Part shown: piece after piece, positions 8,898-18,816 of the stretch
How positions within the stretch are numbered: position 1 is the first letter of the stretch
How the letters are laid out: each line of letters begins with the position of its first letter
From: Lachnospiraceae bacterium C10
GTDB lineage: Bacteria; Bacillota; Clostridia; Lachnospirales; Lachnospiraceae
Direction of reading: 5' to 3'
Length of the DNA: 64,000 nt
Assembly: GCA_900100095.1 (NCBI GenBank)
Contig: FMTN01000008.1
Span: 1 to 64,000, forward strand
Program-made: the position numbers and the translations under genes
The notes under the pieces: model-generated
What the model saw: the letters and a program-made list of their open reading frames with translations, nothing else
Database searches by the model: none
What the model was told of the DNA's origin: nothing

Positions 8898-9395
8898 CTA
8901 AACGGCTGCATCCGCATGCAGTCCAAGATTCAGCATTCCGTGAACCGCCTTCTTCTGCTTCTCGTAAGGATTCCCTCCGTTCTTCGGAAAGGCGATTGCT
9001 TCCGACGTCTCACCACCGGATACATAGACCCTGCCACATTCCGGGCAGACTGCCGTATGAATCGACACACCGACACTGAGGACCCTACCGTCCTTCTGTG
9101 CTGCCTTTACATAAGCATTGGCTACATGTTCTCCCTCATGGGCACGAACAGCTGACGCTGCCGCCTGAGGCGAAATATGTGTAGCAGCCTTATAGGAGAC
9201 ATTCTCATCCGATCCGTCCTGATATTTCCGGTTCTTACAAGTCTCACATTCTGCAGGGGAAGAGTGCCTTCCCGCTTTCTTCACCTCATCCTGACCCGGC
9301 TCCTCTGCTGAATTGTCCAGGACTCCTACATGTGAGCGATAGGCCCCATAAATACCAGCTGAAGCCGAATAACCATTTTCAATTACTATTGCCAC
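8898..9395 (-). CDS. SprA-related putative metalloprotease
   Basis: This 165-residue protein carries an HEGEH zinc-protease-like motif (RAHEGEHVANAY), and the segment CETCKNRKYQDGSD, which is characteristic of the SprA-related family annotated as putative metalloproteases. A second pair CPECG lies further on, so a structural metal site is possible. There is no signal peptide or membrane segment. It starts with GTG at 9395 with SD AAAGGAAGGG eight bases upstream. The substrate is unknown. It is a single-gene transcript, with its own promoter at 9461-9489 and terminator at 8823-8861. Confidence 0.8.
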   Translation of the reverse strand: MAIVIENGYSASAGIYGAYRSHVGVLDNSAEEPGQDEVKKAGRHSSPAECETCKNRKYQDGSDENVSYKAATHISPQAAASAVRAHEGEHVANAYVKAAQKDGRVLSVGVSIHTAVCPECGRVYVSGGETSEAIAFPKNGGNPYEKQKKAVHGMLNLGLHADAAV

Positions 9396-9425
9396 AGATC
9401 CCTTCCTTTCTCATGAAACCGAAAA

Positions 9426-9447
9426 GGGCGGTGAATACACCGCCCCC
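9426..9447 (-). terminator. Terminator-like hairpin in the leader of the SprA-like gene
   Basis: On the minus strand the perfect 8-bp stem GGGCGGTG/CACCGCCC with a short loop is followed by TTTTC. It lies between the promoter and the start codon, within the first 30 transcribed bases. No minus-strand gene lies upstream that it could end, so an attenuator or a roadblock role is possible. Confidence 0.5.
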
Positions 9448-9460
9448 AATCTATATTCTT

Positions 9461-9489
9461 AGTATAACAGAACGCCACACTTTTTACAA
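9461..9489 (-). promoter_or_regulatory. Promoter of the SprA-like gene
   Basis: Minus strand TTGTAA (9484-9489), 17-base spacer ending in TGT, TATACT (9461-9466). This is an extended -10 promoter. Confidence 0.65.
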
Positions 9490-9564
9490 TCTGCGAAGCA
9501 ACAAAAGACCAACCTGTGCTATTATAAATCTTATCATCTATTTACGAAAGGAGCTGTATTCCTT

Positions 9565-10482
9565 ATGACAATACCTTTGATTGTGATCGGACTTCTCGTC
9601 CTGATTCTTTTGGGCACCACCCTGGGCATCTCTTTCAGTTACGCTTACTTTATCACGCATCCGGCCACCGAGTCCAAAGAGGACAGTATCGAGAAATTAA
9701 ACCGGCTGGACGAAAGCCTCTGGGACTTTTTTACAGAAGTCTCAAAAGAAGAATGGAACATTCCCTCTTTTGACAACTACCTCCTTCACGGGACACTGCT
9801 TACGCAGGAGAAGCCCTCTTCTTCCTACGTTATTATCACCCATGGTTATACCGCCAGCCGCTACAGCAGTATCCGCTACGCAAGAATCTTCTACCGGCTC
9901 GGCCTGAATGTCTATCTTTACGACTTAAGAGGTCACGGCGCTAATGCTCCCGCACCCTGCACCATGGGTTCAAAGGAGCACCGGGATATCCTTGCCATCA
10001 CAGACGCACTGTATGAGCGCTTCGGAAAAGAGATCTCCATCGGTCTTCACGGAGAAAGCCTTGGCGCCTCCTCCACTCTGCTGGCCCTTGCTCTTCGGCA
10101 GGATTATCGCTTTGCCGTGGCAGACTGTGGTTTTTCCGATTTAGGACAGCTGATGCACTACCAGGCCCGTCACCGGCTTCATCTCCCATCCTTCCTTGCG
10201 TCCTGCGCATCCCGGGCATCCGTTCTTGTCAATGGATTTTCCTTTGCAGGTATTCGCCCTATGGATGCCATGAAAAACAATCAGGTTCCCCTCCTTTTTA
10301 TCACCGGCGCCTGCGATGACTTCATCCCGGTCTCTATGACAGAAGACCTTTACAAGGCGGATGCCGGAGAAAAAAAGGAACTGCATCTTTTCCCGGGAGC
10401 TGTCCATGCGAAATCCTACGCTTCAGATCCCCTTCGCTACCAAACCTGCATCCAGGATTTTATCCACGAGGTTACACTATGA
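9565..10482 (+). CDS. Membrane-anchored alpha/beta hydrolase
   Basis: The 305-residue protein starts with one strongly hydrophobic segment (about residues 2-28), which would anchor it in the membrane. The hydrolase core follows: the oxyanion region THGYTASRYS (92-101), RGHG (122-125), the nucleophile elbow GESLG with Ser165, the acid in GACDD (Asp251 or Asp252) and His281 in AVHAKSY. The catalytic triad is complete. The substrate cannot be told; similar proteins are usually annotated only as alpha/beta hydrolases. SD AAAGGAG lies 11 bases upstream. The stop overlaps the next start as ATGA. Confidence 0.9.
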   Translation: MTIPLIVIGLLVLILLGTTLGISFSYAYFITHPATESKEDSIEKLNRLDESLWDFFTEVSKEEWNIPSFDNYLLHGTLLTQEKPSSSYVIITHGYTASRYSSIRYARIFYRLGLNVYLYDLRGHGANAPAPCTMGSKEHRDILAITDALYERFGKEISIGLHGESLGASSTLLALALRQDYRFAVADCGFSDLGQLMHYQARHRLHLPSFLASCASRASVLVNGFSFAGIRPMDAMKNNQVPLLFITGACDDFIPVSMTEDLYKADAGEKKELHLFPGAVHAKSYASDPLRYQTCIQDFIHEVTL

Positions 10483-10820
10483 ATCTGATTCGACGACTTA
10501 TCTCTTCCCACTGTCTGTTCTACCGTGTCACCGGACTCTACTGTCCGGGATGTGGCGGAAAGCGATCCGTTTATCTCCTTTTTCACGGACACCCGCTACT
10601 CTCCCTCTGGTATCATCCGCTGGTGCTCTATGGAATCGGAGTTCTGCTATACTACAGCATCTGCCTTGGCCGACGCCTCCTGTCCCGCTCCAGTACCGAA
10701 AAGCCCATTGCGACCTGGCCGCTTTGGGGTGCTGTCATCCTGTTGGCTGGAAATGTCCTGCTTAAAAATATCCTGCTGGTCGCATTCCATATTACACCAC
10801 TGTCCAGTCATATATATTAA
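10479..10820 (+). CDS. DUF2752 family membrane protein
   Basis: This small membrane protein of 113 residues has the DUF2752 signature YCPGCGGKRSVYLLFHG near the N-terminus and two hydrophobic segments after it (about 44-63 and 80-101). The Cys pair may bind metal or be redox-active. The function of the family is not known. It overlaps the hydrolase gene by four bases, so the two are translationally coupled. Confidence 0.88.
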   Translation: MNLIRRLISSHCLFYRVTGLYCPGCGGKRSVYLLFHGHPLLSLWYHPLVLYGIGVLLYYSICLGRRLLSRSSTEKPIATWPLWGAVILLAGNVLLKNILLVAFHITPLSSHIY

Positions 10821-10821
10821 A

Positions 10822-10855
10822 GAAAGGATGAGCACCAACGTGCCCATCCTTTTTC
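10822..10855. terminator. Bidirectional terminator between convergent genes
   Basis: The stem AAAGGATG-GCAC/GTGC-CATCCTTT, with T-runs on both sides (TTTTT on the plus strand, TTTCTTT on the minus strand), separates the DUF2752 gene and the convergent crotonase gene. Confidence 0.85.
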
Positions 10856-10885
10856 ATTACAAAACTCACAAGAATCTTCTGTTCT

Positions 10886-11707
10886 TTAGAAATCTGTGAA
10901 GTTCTTCTCTTTTCTTCCTTCGATGAAAGCGCCCATGCCTTCCTTCTTATCGTGTGTATCGTTAACAACACCGAAAAGGTTAGCCTCAAGCTCAACAGCG
11001 TTCTTGATATCCATATCGTAACCGTTGTTGATTGCGCTCTTAGCGATGGAAACAGCATAGCTTGCATTTGCAGCAATCTTATTAGCCATTGCATTCGCTG
11101 TAGGGTAAAGCTCTTCCTTCGCTACTACCTTGTTAACAAGGCCGATGCGGTATGCTTCCTGTGCATCGATGTTATCACATGTGAAGATCAGCTCTTTCGC
11201 ACGACCCATACCTACGAGACGAGCAAGACGCTGTGTTCCACCGAATCCAGGAATAATTCCAAGACCACACTCAGGCTGAGCGAACATTGCATTCTCAGAA
11301 GCAATACGGATGTCACACGCCATTGCGATCTCACATCCACCACCGAATGCGAAACCATTAACTGCAGCAATGGTAACCTGACGCATGTTCATAAGCTTGA
11401 AGAACGGCTCAGCTGCAACCATACCAAACTTACGAGCGGAAGGAGCATCGAAGTCGTACATTTCCTTGATATCAGCGCCAGCTACGAATGAACGGTATGG
11501 ATCATCTCCATCGATCTTCTTATTGTAGCAAGGACCACCGGTAAGAATTACAACCTTGATGTCATCATTTGCCTCGATCTCTGTAAGAGCCTCATTCAGC
11601 TCTACGATTGTCTCTGTGTTCAGGGCATTTAATGCCTTCGGACGACAGATAGACAGAGTTGCTACTGCACCCTCAACTTCTACTTTCAGATTCTTATAAT
11701 CACCCAT
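10886..11707 (-). CDS. Enoyl-CoA hydratase/isomerase family protein (crotonase)
   Basis: Crotonase-fold acyl-CoA enzyme of 273 residues. Both catalytic glutamates are present (FGGGCEIAMACDI and QPECGLGIIPG), as is GGTQRL, so hydratase activity such as 3-hydroxybutyryl-CoA dehydration in the butyrate pathway is plausible. It is a lone gene, not linked to the usual bcd-etf-hbd-thl cluster, so the physiological substrate is open. An extra loop of about a dozen residues (CYNKKIDGDDPYRS) precedes the oxyanion segment FVAGADIKEM, where most homologues have a short turn. SD AGGAGG is well placed. Confidence 0.85.
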   Translation of the reverse strand: MGDYKNLKVEVEGAVATLSICRPKALNALNTETIVELNEALTEIEANDDIKVVILTGGPCYNKKIDGDDPYRSFVAGADIKEMYDFDAPSARKFGMVAAEPFFKLMNMRQVTIAAVNGFAFGGGCEIAMACDIRIASENAMFAQPECGLGIIPGFGGTQRLARLVGMGRAKELIFTCDNIDAQEAYRIGLVNKVVAKEELYPTANAMANKIAANASYAVSIAKSAINNGYDMDIKNAVELEANLFGVVNDTHDKKEGMGAFIEGRKEKNFTDF

Positions 11708-11787
11708 GATTGCCTCCTAAATGAGCGTACCGCCACGCGGCCTTAATAAGTAACCACTGTGTTCATTCTCACAGTCACACTGTCTTC

Positions 11788-11816
11788 ATTCTAATGCATC
11801 GTTAAATTTTTGTCAA
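11788..11816 (-). promoter_or_regulatory. Promoter of the crotonase gene
   Basis: Minus strand TTGACA (11811-11816), 17-base spacer, TAGAAT (11788-11793), close to consensus. An ACAGT-CAC-ACTGT inverted repeat (11771-11783) falls at the expected transcription start and could be an operator. Confidence 0.75.
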
Positions 11817-11824
11817 TATGAGTT

Positions 11825-12844
11825 CTAGTTAAAGCCGATCAATTTCTGAGAGATATGATAGAACATCAGTGAAATCCTGCGTCCCACCGGTCCTCCCGGA
11901 AGTCTCATGGCATTTCCGAGCACGCCGAAACGAATCTGGCGATACGTCCTGATATCCTTCTGCTTAAGGTAATCCCAGAGCTTATTGACCTTATCCAGAT
12001 TCTCCTTTGTTCCGGAAACATATCCGATTACAGTGGATACCACCGTGATTGTCTCAAGATAAGAGAGGAGGTATTTTCTTAAGTGTTCCTCCTTTGCCTC
12101 CCACGGGTCCACGGTATCGATCATCATATAATTTACCCGAAGCTGCTGATCGATTCGCTTCACCATTGTCTGCTCCGCTACCGACTGGCCTTCTCTTCCG
12201 ATATAGTAACGGTAGAAAGATACATTCAGATAGTACAGGGTCTTAACATGCATAAGCGGCTGATAAACAAAGAGATTGTCCACATAGAAGGTATGCTTCG
12301 GAAGCTCAAGCTTGCAGTCTCTTAACAGCTGGGTCCTGTAGATGACAGAATGCATCAGAATGGAAAAGCCTTTGATATTACGCTTCATTCCATCCCATCC
12401 GATGACCTTGTTCTCCGGGAACAACGGTGATAACAGCATTCTTCTCTGATGCCCTGTTGCCACCTTCTCATACACATAATTGGTCAAAAGCACATCCACC
12501 GGATGTTCCATCTCACGGAAGGTCTTTAAAGTCTCAAGAACCTTCTTATAGGCGTCCAGATCAACCCAGTCATCCGAATCAACCACCTTAAAATATAATC
12601 CGGTCGCATTCCGAAGACCTGCATTGACAGCTTCTCCATGTCCTCCGTTCTCCTGATGGATCGCACGAACAATCCCCGGGTACTTCTGCTCATATGCATC
12701 TGCCAGCTCGCCTGTTCTATCGGTGGAACCATCGTCCACGATCAGGATCTCCACATCATCTCCGCCCGGCAGCAAAGAATCGATACATTTGCGCATAAAC
12801 TCATAGGAATTGTAGCTTGGTACTGCAAAGCTTAATAGCTTCAT
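11825..12844 (-). CDS. Family 2 glycosyltransferase
   Basis: A GT-A fold glycosyltransferase of 339 residues. The N-terminus has the usual FAVPSYNS start, VDDGSTDRT at about 36-44 and the metal-binding DSDDW. The C-terminal half has no obvious membrane helix. The acceptor is unknown: cell-wall polymer or exopolysaccharide synthesis is possible. It stands alone with its own extended -10 promoter. Confidence 0.9.
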   Translation of the reverse strand: MKLLSFAVPSYNSYEFMRKCIDSLLPGGDDVEILIVDDGSTDRTGELADAYEQKYPGIVRAIHQENGGHGEAVNAGLRNATGLYFKVVDSDDWVDLDAYKKVLETLKTFREMEHPVDVLLTNYVYEKVATGHQRRMLLSPLFPENKVIGWDGMKRNIKGFSILMHSVIYRTQLLRDCKLELPKHTFYVDNLFVYQPLMHVKTLYYLNVSFYRYYIGREGQSVAEQTMVKRIDQQLRVNYMMIDTVDPWEAKEEHLRKYLLSYLETITVVSTVIGYVSGTKENLDKVNKLWDYLKQKDIRTYRQIRFGVLGNAMRLPGGPVGRRISLMFYHISQKLIGFN

Positions 12845-12893
12845 ACTTTTTCCTCCACTCCTGTCTTATTCCGTTCTTAACATATTGTCCTAT

Positions 12894-12902
12894 ATTATAA
12901 CA
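12894..12902 (-). promoter_or_regulatory. Extended -10 promoter of the glycosyltransferase gene
   Basis: The minus strand reads TGTTATAAT, a consensus extended -10, about 50 bases upstream of the ATG at 12844. No good -35 is seen; that region lies in the end of mutY. Confidence 0.55.
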
Positions 12903-12908
12903 CTTATT

Positions 12909-14018
12909 CTATCGGCCTGTTCGCAATTCCTTCAAATTTTTTACATACGCTCCAAAAGCCGACGGGAGCGAGTACTGTTCCTTCACCTGCGAAAACGCCG
13001 CTGCAAAAAAACCAAGCCTTTTGAAGGCTTCTTCATCCCGAACAGCCACCTGCAAAGCGTAACCTTTCATATGCCATTCAATGTGACTGAAAATATGCTT
13101 TGCATCCTCCAGGGAACTTACGGAATAAGGGAGCAGTCCCCATTCTTCCATAAGTTGCCGAATCTGTTCCGTTTCAAGATGCCCCTCCACATTGGGCAAC
13201 TCATACAGCCCGGACAAAAGTCCCTTCTCCTCTCTTTTATGAAGCAGGACTTTATCTTCAACCAAAAGCACCAGTACCGTTTTATCTTCCAGTCTGCGCT
13301 TTTTTGCCTTTTTCTTAACCGGATAGTTCATGGCAGTTCCATGCCTTCTTCCGCTGCAGATCTCTTCCCACGGACACTGTCCGCAAAGCGGTTCTCCCGT
13401 TGGAATACATACACAGGCTCCTAATTCCATCATCGCCTGATTGATCATTCCCGGTATATTCTCCTTCGGATACTCCCGGCTAATGGTTTCAATCACCGGT
13501 TTTAATGCCTTTGCCGCTTCCCTCTTGGTCTTTTCTTTTAAGATATCATCTTCGCACTCCGCCGCTCTTCCAAGAATGCGAAGGGCATTTCCGTCCACTG
13601 CCGGATAGGGAAGGCCATAGGCGATCGATGCAACAGCTCCCGCTGTGTAGGCTCCAATTCCCGGAAGGGAAAGAATCTTTTCATAATCCTTCGGCATTTC
13701 CCCGCCGTACTGCTCACAGATTACTCCGGCGGCCGCCTTTAAATTTCTGGCTCTGCTGTAGTATCCAAGTCCCTCCCACAGTTTCATCAGCTGATCCTCA
13801 TCGGCTGTCGCCAGACTTGAAATGGTGGGAAGAGCTTCTAAAAACCGTGTATAATAACGCTTTACTGCCTCCACTCTGGTCTGCTGCAACATGATCTCAG
13901 AAATCCAGATGTGGTAGGGATCGCTTGAGCGCCGCCAGGGAAGATCCCTATGTCCCTGCTGATACCAGCCGAGCAGGTGGCGAAGCATTTGGTCTAATGG
14001 TAGTTCACTATATTTCAT
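12909..14018 (-). CDS. mutY: A/G-specific adenine glycosylase MutY
   Basis: MutY removes adenine mispaired with 8-oxoguanine. The 369-residue protein has the glycosylase HhH-GPD core (EIMLQQTRVEAV with the catalytic Glu, LPGIGAYTAGA hairpin, VDGNALRILGR with the catalytic Asp), the iron-sulfur cysteines C-x7-C-x2-C-x5-C at the end of the core, and a C-terminal NUDIX-like 8-oxoG recognition domain. Its start lies only nine bases downstream of the corA terminator and has a weak AGGA SD right next to the T-run. Confidence 0.95.
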   Translation of the reverse strand: MKYSELPLDQMLRHLLGWYQQGHRDLPWRRSSDPYHIWISEIMLQQTRVEAVKRYYTRFLEALPTISSLATADEDQLMKLWEGLGYYSRARNLKAAAGVICEQYGGEMPKDYEKILSLPGIGAYTAGAVASIAYGLPYPAVDGNALRILGRAAECEDDILKEKTKREAAKALKPVIETISREYPKENIPGMINQAMMELGACVCIPTGEPLCGQCPWEEICSGRRHGTAMNYPVKKKAKKRRLEDKTVLVLLVEDKVLLHKREEKGLLSGLYELPNVEGHLETEQIRQLMEEWGLLPYSVSSLEDAKHIFSHIEWHMKGYALQVAVRDEEAFKRLGFFAAAFSQVKEQYSLPSAFGAYVKNLKELRTGR

Positions 14019-14026
14019 ATTTTCCT

Positions 14027-14053
14027 AAAAAAAGCCTGCCCCAAAGGGGCAGA
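14027..14053 (-). terminator. Terminator of corA
   Basis: The minus strand reads GTCTGCCCC, loop TTT, GGGGCAGGC, then seven T. It sits directly before the mutY start codon. Confidence 0.9.
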
Positions 14054-14058
14054 CCCGT

Positions 14059-15000
14059 CTATAACATTCGTTTCTTACGAAGAATCAGCAGGGTAATCAC
14101 ACAAATAATCAAGGTGCCAAGACAAATCAGCCCGAATCCGAATGGAGTCTTCGACAATGGCATCCATTCCGGTGCCACATTCATTCCCCACAATCCGGAA
14201 ATGATGGTCGGAATACTCATGACGATGGTAACCGCCGCCAGGTATTTCATCACATTATTCAGCCGGTTATTGATGACCGTTGACATCAACTCTCTTGTTC
14301 CATTGATGATATCACGATAGATTCCCGTCATCTCGATGGCCTGCCGGTTCTCAATGATCACATCTTCCAGCAGTTCCTGATCTTCTTCATATAATTTCAG
14401 CCTGCCATACCGGTTCAGACGATCCAGTACAAGACTGTTCGCCCGAAGAGAAGTCGCAAAGTATACCAGATTAGACTCCAGCTCATGAAGATCAATCAGA
14501 TCGGAATCTTCGGTATTGTCATTGATCTTCTCCTCAATCTCCGTTCTCTTGCGATCGATGGAACGAAGCAGAGACTGGTATACCATACTACTGTTGTAAA
14601 GAATCTGATATGTGAAACGCATCTGCTTCTTGGTCGAAAACTCTCTAACTCTCCGGTCGATAAAAGAACGAAGAACCGACGTCTCTTCCGCGCATACCGT
14701 AACCAGCACATCCTCCTGCATCAAAATACCCAGAGGGATAGTGGTATAGGTATGTCTGTTGTTACGTTCCTCTGCCGTTGGAATATCCACCAGAATCAGT
14801 GTATAATCCTCTTCCATACTGATTCGTGAACTTTCCTCATCATCGAGCGCTGCCCGTACATCCGCAATGTCCATGTGAAACGTTTCGCTCACATAGGTAC
14901 ATTCCTCTAAAGAAGGAGCCGTTAACTTTACCCAGCAACCCGGCTCAAATTCTGCTATCTCATGGATGAGTCCTTCATCCGTTCTATAAAAGCTTAGCAA
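14059..15000 (-). CDS. corA: CorA-family divalent cation transporter
   Basis: CorA-type pentameric channels import Mg2+ (sometimes Co2+ or Ni2+). The 313-residue protein has a large cytoplasmic N-terminal region, two C-terminal membrane helices, and the selectivity signature GMN (GLWGMNV) at the end of the first helix. The last residues (RKKRML) form the basic tail expected after helix 2. It is preceded by a leader with repeats and a possible leader ORF (14984-15070). Confidence 0.92.
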   Translation of the reverse strand: MLSFYRTDEGLIHEIAEFEPGCWVKLTAPSLEECTYVSETFHMDIADVRAALDDEESSRISMEEDYTLILVDIPTAEERNNRHTYTTIPLGILMQEDVLVTVCAEETSVLRSFIDRRVREFSTKKQMRFTYQILYNSSMVYQSLLRSIDRKRTEIEEKINDNTEDSDLIDLHELESNLVYFATSLRANSLVLDRLNRYGRLKLYEEDQELLEDVIIENRQAIEMTGIYRDIINGTRELMSTVINNRLNNVMKYLAAVTIVMSIPTIISGLWGMNVAPEWMPLSKTPFGFGLICLGTLIICVITLLILRKKRML

Positions 15001-15070
15001 GGTGACAATTCTCCTTTCTGCCAGATACTATTCTATGGGTCGCTCGTATTTGTCCATCTCCTGTATCCAT
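14984..15070 (-). CDS. Possible 28-codon leader ORF overlapping the corA start
   Basis: A minus-strand ATG at 15070 follows AGGAGGTGACAG (spacing about 13 bases, long) and opens a frame of 28 codons that ends inside corA in another frame. The bases GGTGACA next to its SD (15079-15085) are exactly complementary to TGTCACC directly before the corA ATG (15001-15007). Three direct copies of GTGACAG occur at 15078-15131. This could be a translated leader controlling corA, or chance. The encoded peptide is hydrophilic, rich in Arg and His. Confidence 0.35.
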   Translation of the reverse strand: MDTGDGQIRATHRIVSGRKENCHLAKLL

Positions 15071-15130
15071 GAAAAAACTGTCACCTCCTATCTCTATCGA
15101 CGCAATCTGTCACATCGATTCTATCTGTCA

Positions 15131-16333
15131 CTATCTTCCTGACGCTTTGCGAAGCACCTCCGCAAAATGTCTCTTATCATATATTACCGGAACCGCATAC
15201 AGCGGATTCGCCTCCTTCGCTGCCCATGCACTCATAGCAGCGATATCCTGCTCCTTGATCTCTTCAATATGATCCGGAATCCCCATCCGGGCATTCATCT
15301 CTTCAATCACACGGATAAAGCCCTCGGCACGCTCACTGCGGCTTCCATCCTTTTCAATATCACAGATGGATGCCAGTCTGGCAATTTGAGCTTCCACCGC
15401 CTTACCGTAATCCCGTAAAACAATCGGAAGCAGAATCGCATTCACATAGCCATGTGGCAGAGAGTACCGTCCTCCGATTGCATGTGCGAGCGCATGAATA
15501 TTACCGACGCCTGCTACATTAAAGGCCTCAGCCGCTTTGTTCGATGCAATCAGCATCTCCTCTCTTGCTTCAAGATCTTCTCCGTCATCGTAAGACTTCG
15601 GGAGGAATTCCATAATTGCTTCCACCGCTTCCTCGCAGTAGTCCTTGGTATCCTCTCTATGATACCGCTCATTCAAATACGCTTCTACCGCATGTACCAG
15701 CGCATCGACTCCTGCATAAGCCGTCGGCTTCTGAGGCAGTGAAACCAGAAGACTCGGGTCAAGCACTGCAACATCCGGCTTTAACACCGGATCGATCAGG
15801 GAATACTTCTGTCCTGTGGCATCATCTGTAACCACAGCCGCCATTGTCATCTCGGATCCTGTACCTGCGGTTGTCGGGACTGCAATAAAAAAAGGAATCT
15901 CTCTGCGCACCTTGAACAATCCACGCATCTTACGAAGTGCATGGCCCGGTCTTGCGATCATGGCTCCTGCTGCCTTGGCTGCATCCAGATTACTTCCTCC
16001 GCCAATGGCAATAATCGAGTCACAGTTCTCCTCTTCGTACATCCTTGCAATCTGCGCAATCTGAGATGCTGCAGGATCCGACTTCACACTACTGAATACC
16101 GTATAGGATGTCTCTCTGTCATTTAAAAACGACTGAAAGAATTCGCTCTCTGCAATGTGCGGACCTGTCACAATCAATGGTCTTTCTAAATGGTTACGAT
16201 CAAGAATATCCGGAATGGAAAACAACGAATCCACGCCTTCTACCTTTTCTGTCTCTCTGCCTTTACTGTGTCGTATAATATATCCTGCCACGCTTTGGTA
16301 AAGGCGACTGGAAAGTTCTAACGGAACGTCCAT
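15131..16333 (-). CDS. Iron-containing alcohol dehydrogenase
   Basis: Group III metal-dependent alcohol dehydrogenase with 400 residues. The NAD-binding GGGSNLDAAKA and the metal ligand region GVDALVHAVEAY, followed by NIHALAHAIGG and SLPHG, supply the expected Asp and His ligands. The substrate could be an alcohol, aldehyde or diol. I use the ATG at 16333, because AGAGAGG lies five bases before it; an upstream TTG at 16363 has no comparable SD. Its promoter overlaps the end of the lipoprotein gene. Confidence 0.9.
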   Translation of the reverse strand: MDVPLELSSRLYQSVAGYIIRHSKGRETEKVEGVDSLFSIPDILDRNHLERPLIVTGPHIAESEFFQSFLNDRETSYTVFSSVKSDPAASQIAQIARMYEEENCDSIIAIGGGSNLDAAKAAGAMIARPGHALRKMRGLFKVRREIPFFIAVPTTAGTGSEMTMAAVVTDDATGQKYSLIDPVLKPDVAVLDPSLLVSLPQKPTAYAGVDALVHAVEAYLNERYHREDTKDYCEEAVEAIMEFLPKSYDDGEDLEAREEMLIASNKAAEAFNVAGVGNIHALAHAIGGRYSLPHGYVNAILLPIVLRDYGKAVEAQIARLASICDIEKDGSRSERAEGFIRVIEEMNARMGIPDHIEEIKEQDIAAMSAWAAKEANPLYAVPVIYDKRHFAEVLRKASGR

Positions 16334-16373
16334 AATATCCTCTCTAAGTGAATCAATAAGCAACTAATATAGT

Positions 16374-16403
16374 ATACTACCGCTACTCCCCTATGATTGT
16401 CAA
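16374..16403 (-). promoter_or_regulatory. Promoter of the iron-dependent dehydrogenase
   Basis: Minus strand TTGACA (16398-16403), 18-base spacer, TAGTAT (16374-16379). The -35 lies in the last codons of the lipoprotein gene, so the dehydrogenase can be transcribed independently of it. Confidence 0.6.
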
Positions 16404-17147
16404 ATCATGCATTCCCAGCACAAGGGTTTCAAACACATCCATCGTCGTCAGCTTCTGTTCCCCCTGATCCTCTACCGATACCATCAGATAATGGTCTCCT
16501 GTCACAGGAACCAGAAAAGCAATCTCCTTTTTCTTACCGTTCTTCTTCGCTCCGGCGTAGGTGATTCCATCGAAGCCATCCCCCGGTGTCTCCTCATTGC
16601 CTTCCCCTTTGAAGAATTCCATTGTAAAATGTTCCTTCTTGTATTCCTTCAAAAAGTCTTCAATCGCTTCCGTATCTCCGGCCTTGATTTTTGAATCGCT
16701 CAATGTAGCTGTCGCCCCGAGCTTATTGGTTAAGATCACTTTATCCCCGGTGCTCTCGTCTGTAATATCCCAGCCTCTTAAATTACTGTTAAATCCTACT
16801 TTACCGCCTTTACACATCGTGATCCGGTCGGTATAAGGCTCACTTTTCGCCTGTGCCTCTTCTGTAAAAGAGGAAGAAAAAACAGAATTGTCGGTGGCTA
16901 CGCGCACACCGTTTTCATCCTTCGGTGCGTTCTTCTCCTCCTCTTTCTTCTCCTCATTTTCCTCTTTCTCTTCTTTCGTCTGCTCTTCGCTCTCCTGTTT
17001 CTCTTCCTGCTGTTTGCTTCCTTCCTGTTGCGTCGTTTCTTCCTTTACCGTCTTCCCGCTGTTCTTATCCGCCTTCTTACCGCAGCCGGCCAGAGCCAGG
17101 GATACAACCGCCGCCGCAAGATATATATATACCTGTCTTCTTCTCAT
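16383..17147 (-). CDS. Putative lipoprotein with a Glu/Lys-rich linker
   Basis: The function is not known. The protein of 254 residues begins MRRRQVYIYLAAAVVSL and has the lipobox LAGC at about residues 18-21, so it is probably exported and lipidated. A linker rich in Glu, Lys and Gln (about 30-75) follows, then a compact C-terminal domain of about 170 residues. The start at 17147 is chosen because GGAGG precedes it by five bases and it gives a proper signal peptide; an upstream frame extends to 17219 without one. Confidence 0.85.
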   Translation of the reverse strand: MRRRQVYIYLAAAVVSLALAGCGKKADKNSGKTVKEETTQQEGSKQQEEKQESEEQTKEEKEENEEKKEEEKNAPKDENGVRVATDNSVFSSSFTEEAQAKSEPYTDRITMCKGGKVGFNSNLRGWDITDESTGDKVILTNKLGATATLSDSKIKAGDTEAIEDFLKEYKKEHFTMEFFKGEGNEETPGDGFDGITYAGAKKNGKKKEIAFLVPVTGDHYLMVSVEDQGEQKLTTMDVFETLVLGMHDLTIIGE

Positions 17148-17229
17148 TTTTTCCTCCACATCTTCTGCTTCTTTTCTTTTTGTCATGCCATTATATTCCC
17201 TTCCGCAAGAAACTGTCAACGTAACCTAA

Positions 17230-17264
17230 AACGTCCCGGCACCGTTTTATCTTCGGTACCGGGA
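17230..17264 (-). terminator. Terminator of glpK
   Basis: The inverted repeat GTCCCGGTACCG/CGGTGCCGGGAC, with one G-T type mismatch and a 9-base loop, is followed on the minus strand by GTTTTAGG. Strong stem, weak T-run. Confidence 0.7.
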
Positions 17265-17287
17265 CACGCTCCCTGATTCACATATAT

Positions 17288-18799
<1,512 letters not shown>

Positions 18800-18816
18800 C
18801 TACTGTCTGTTGTCAA

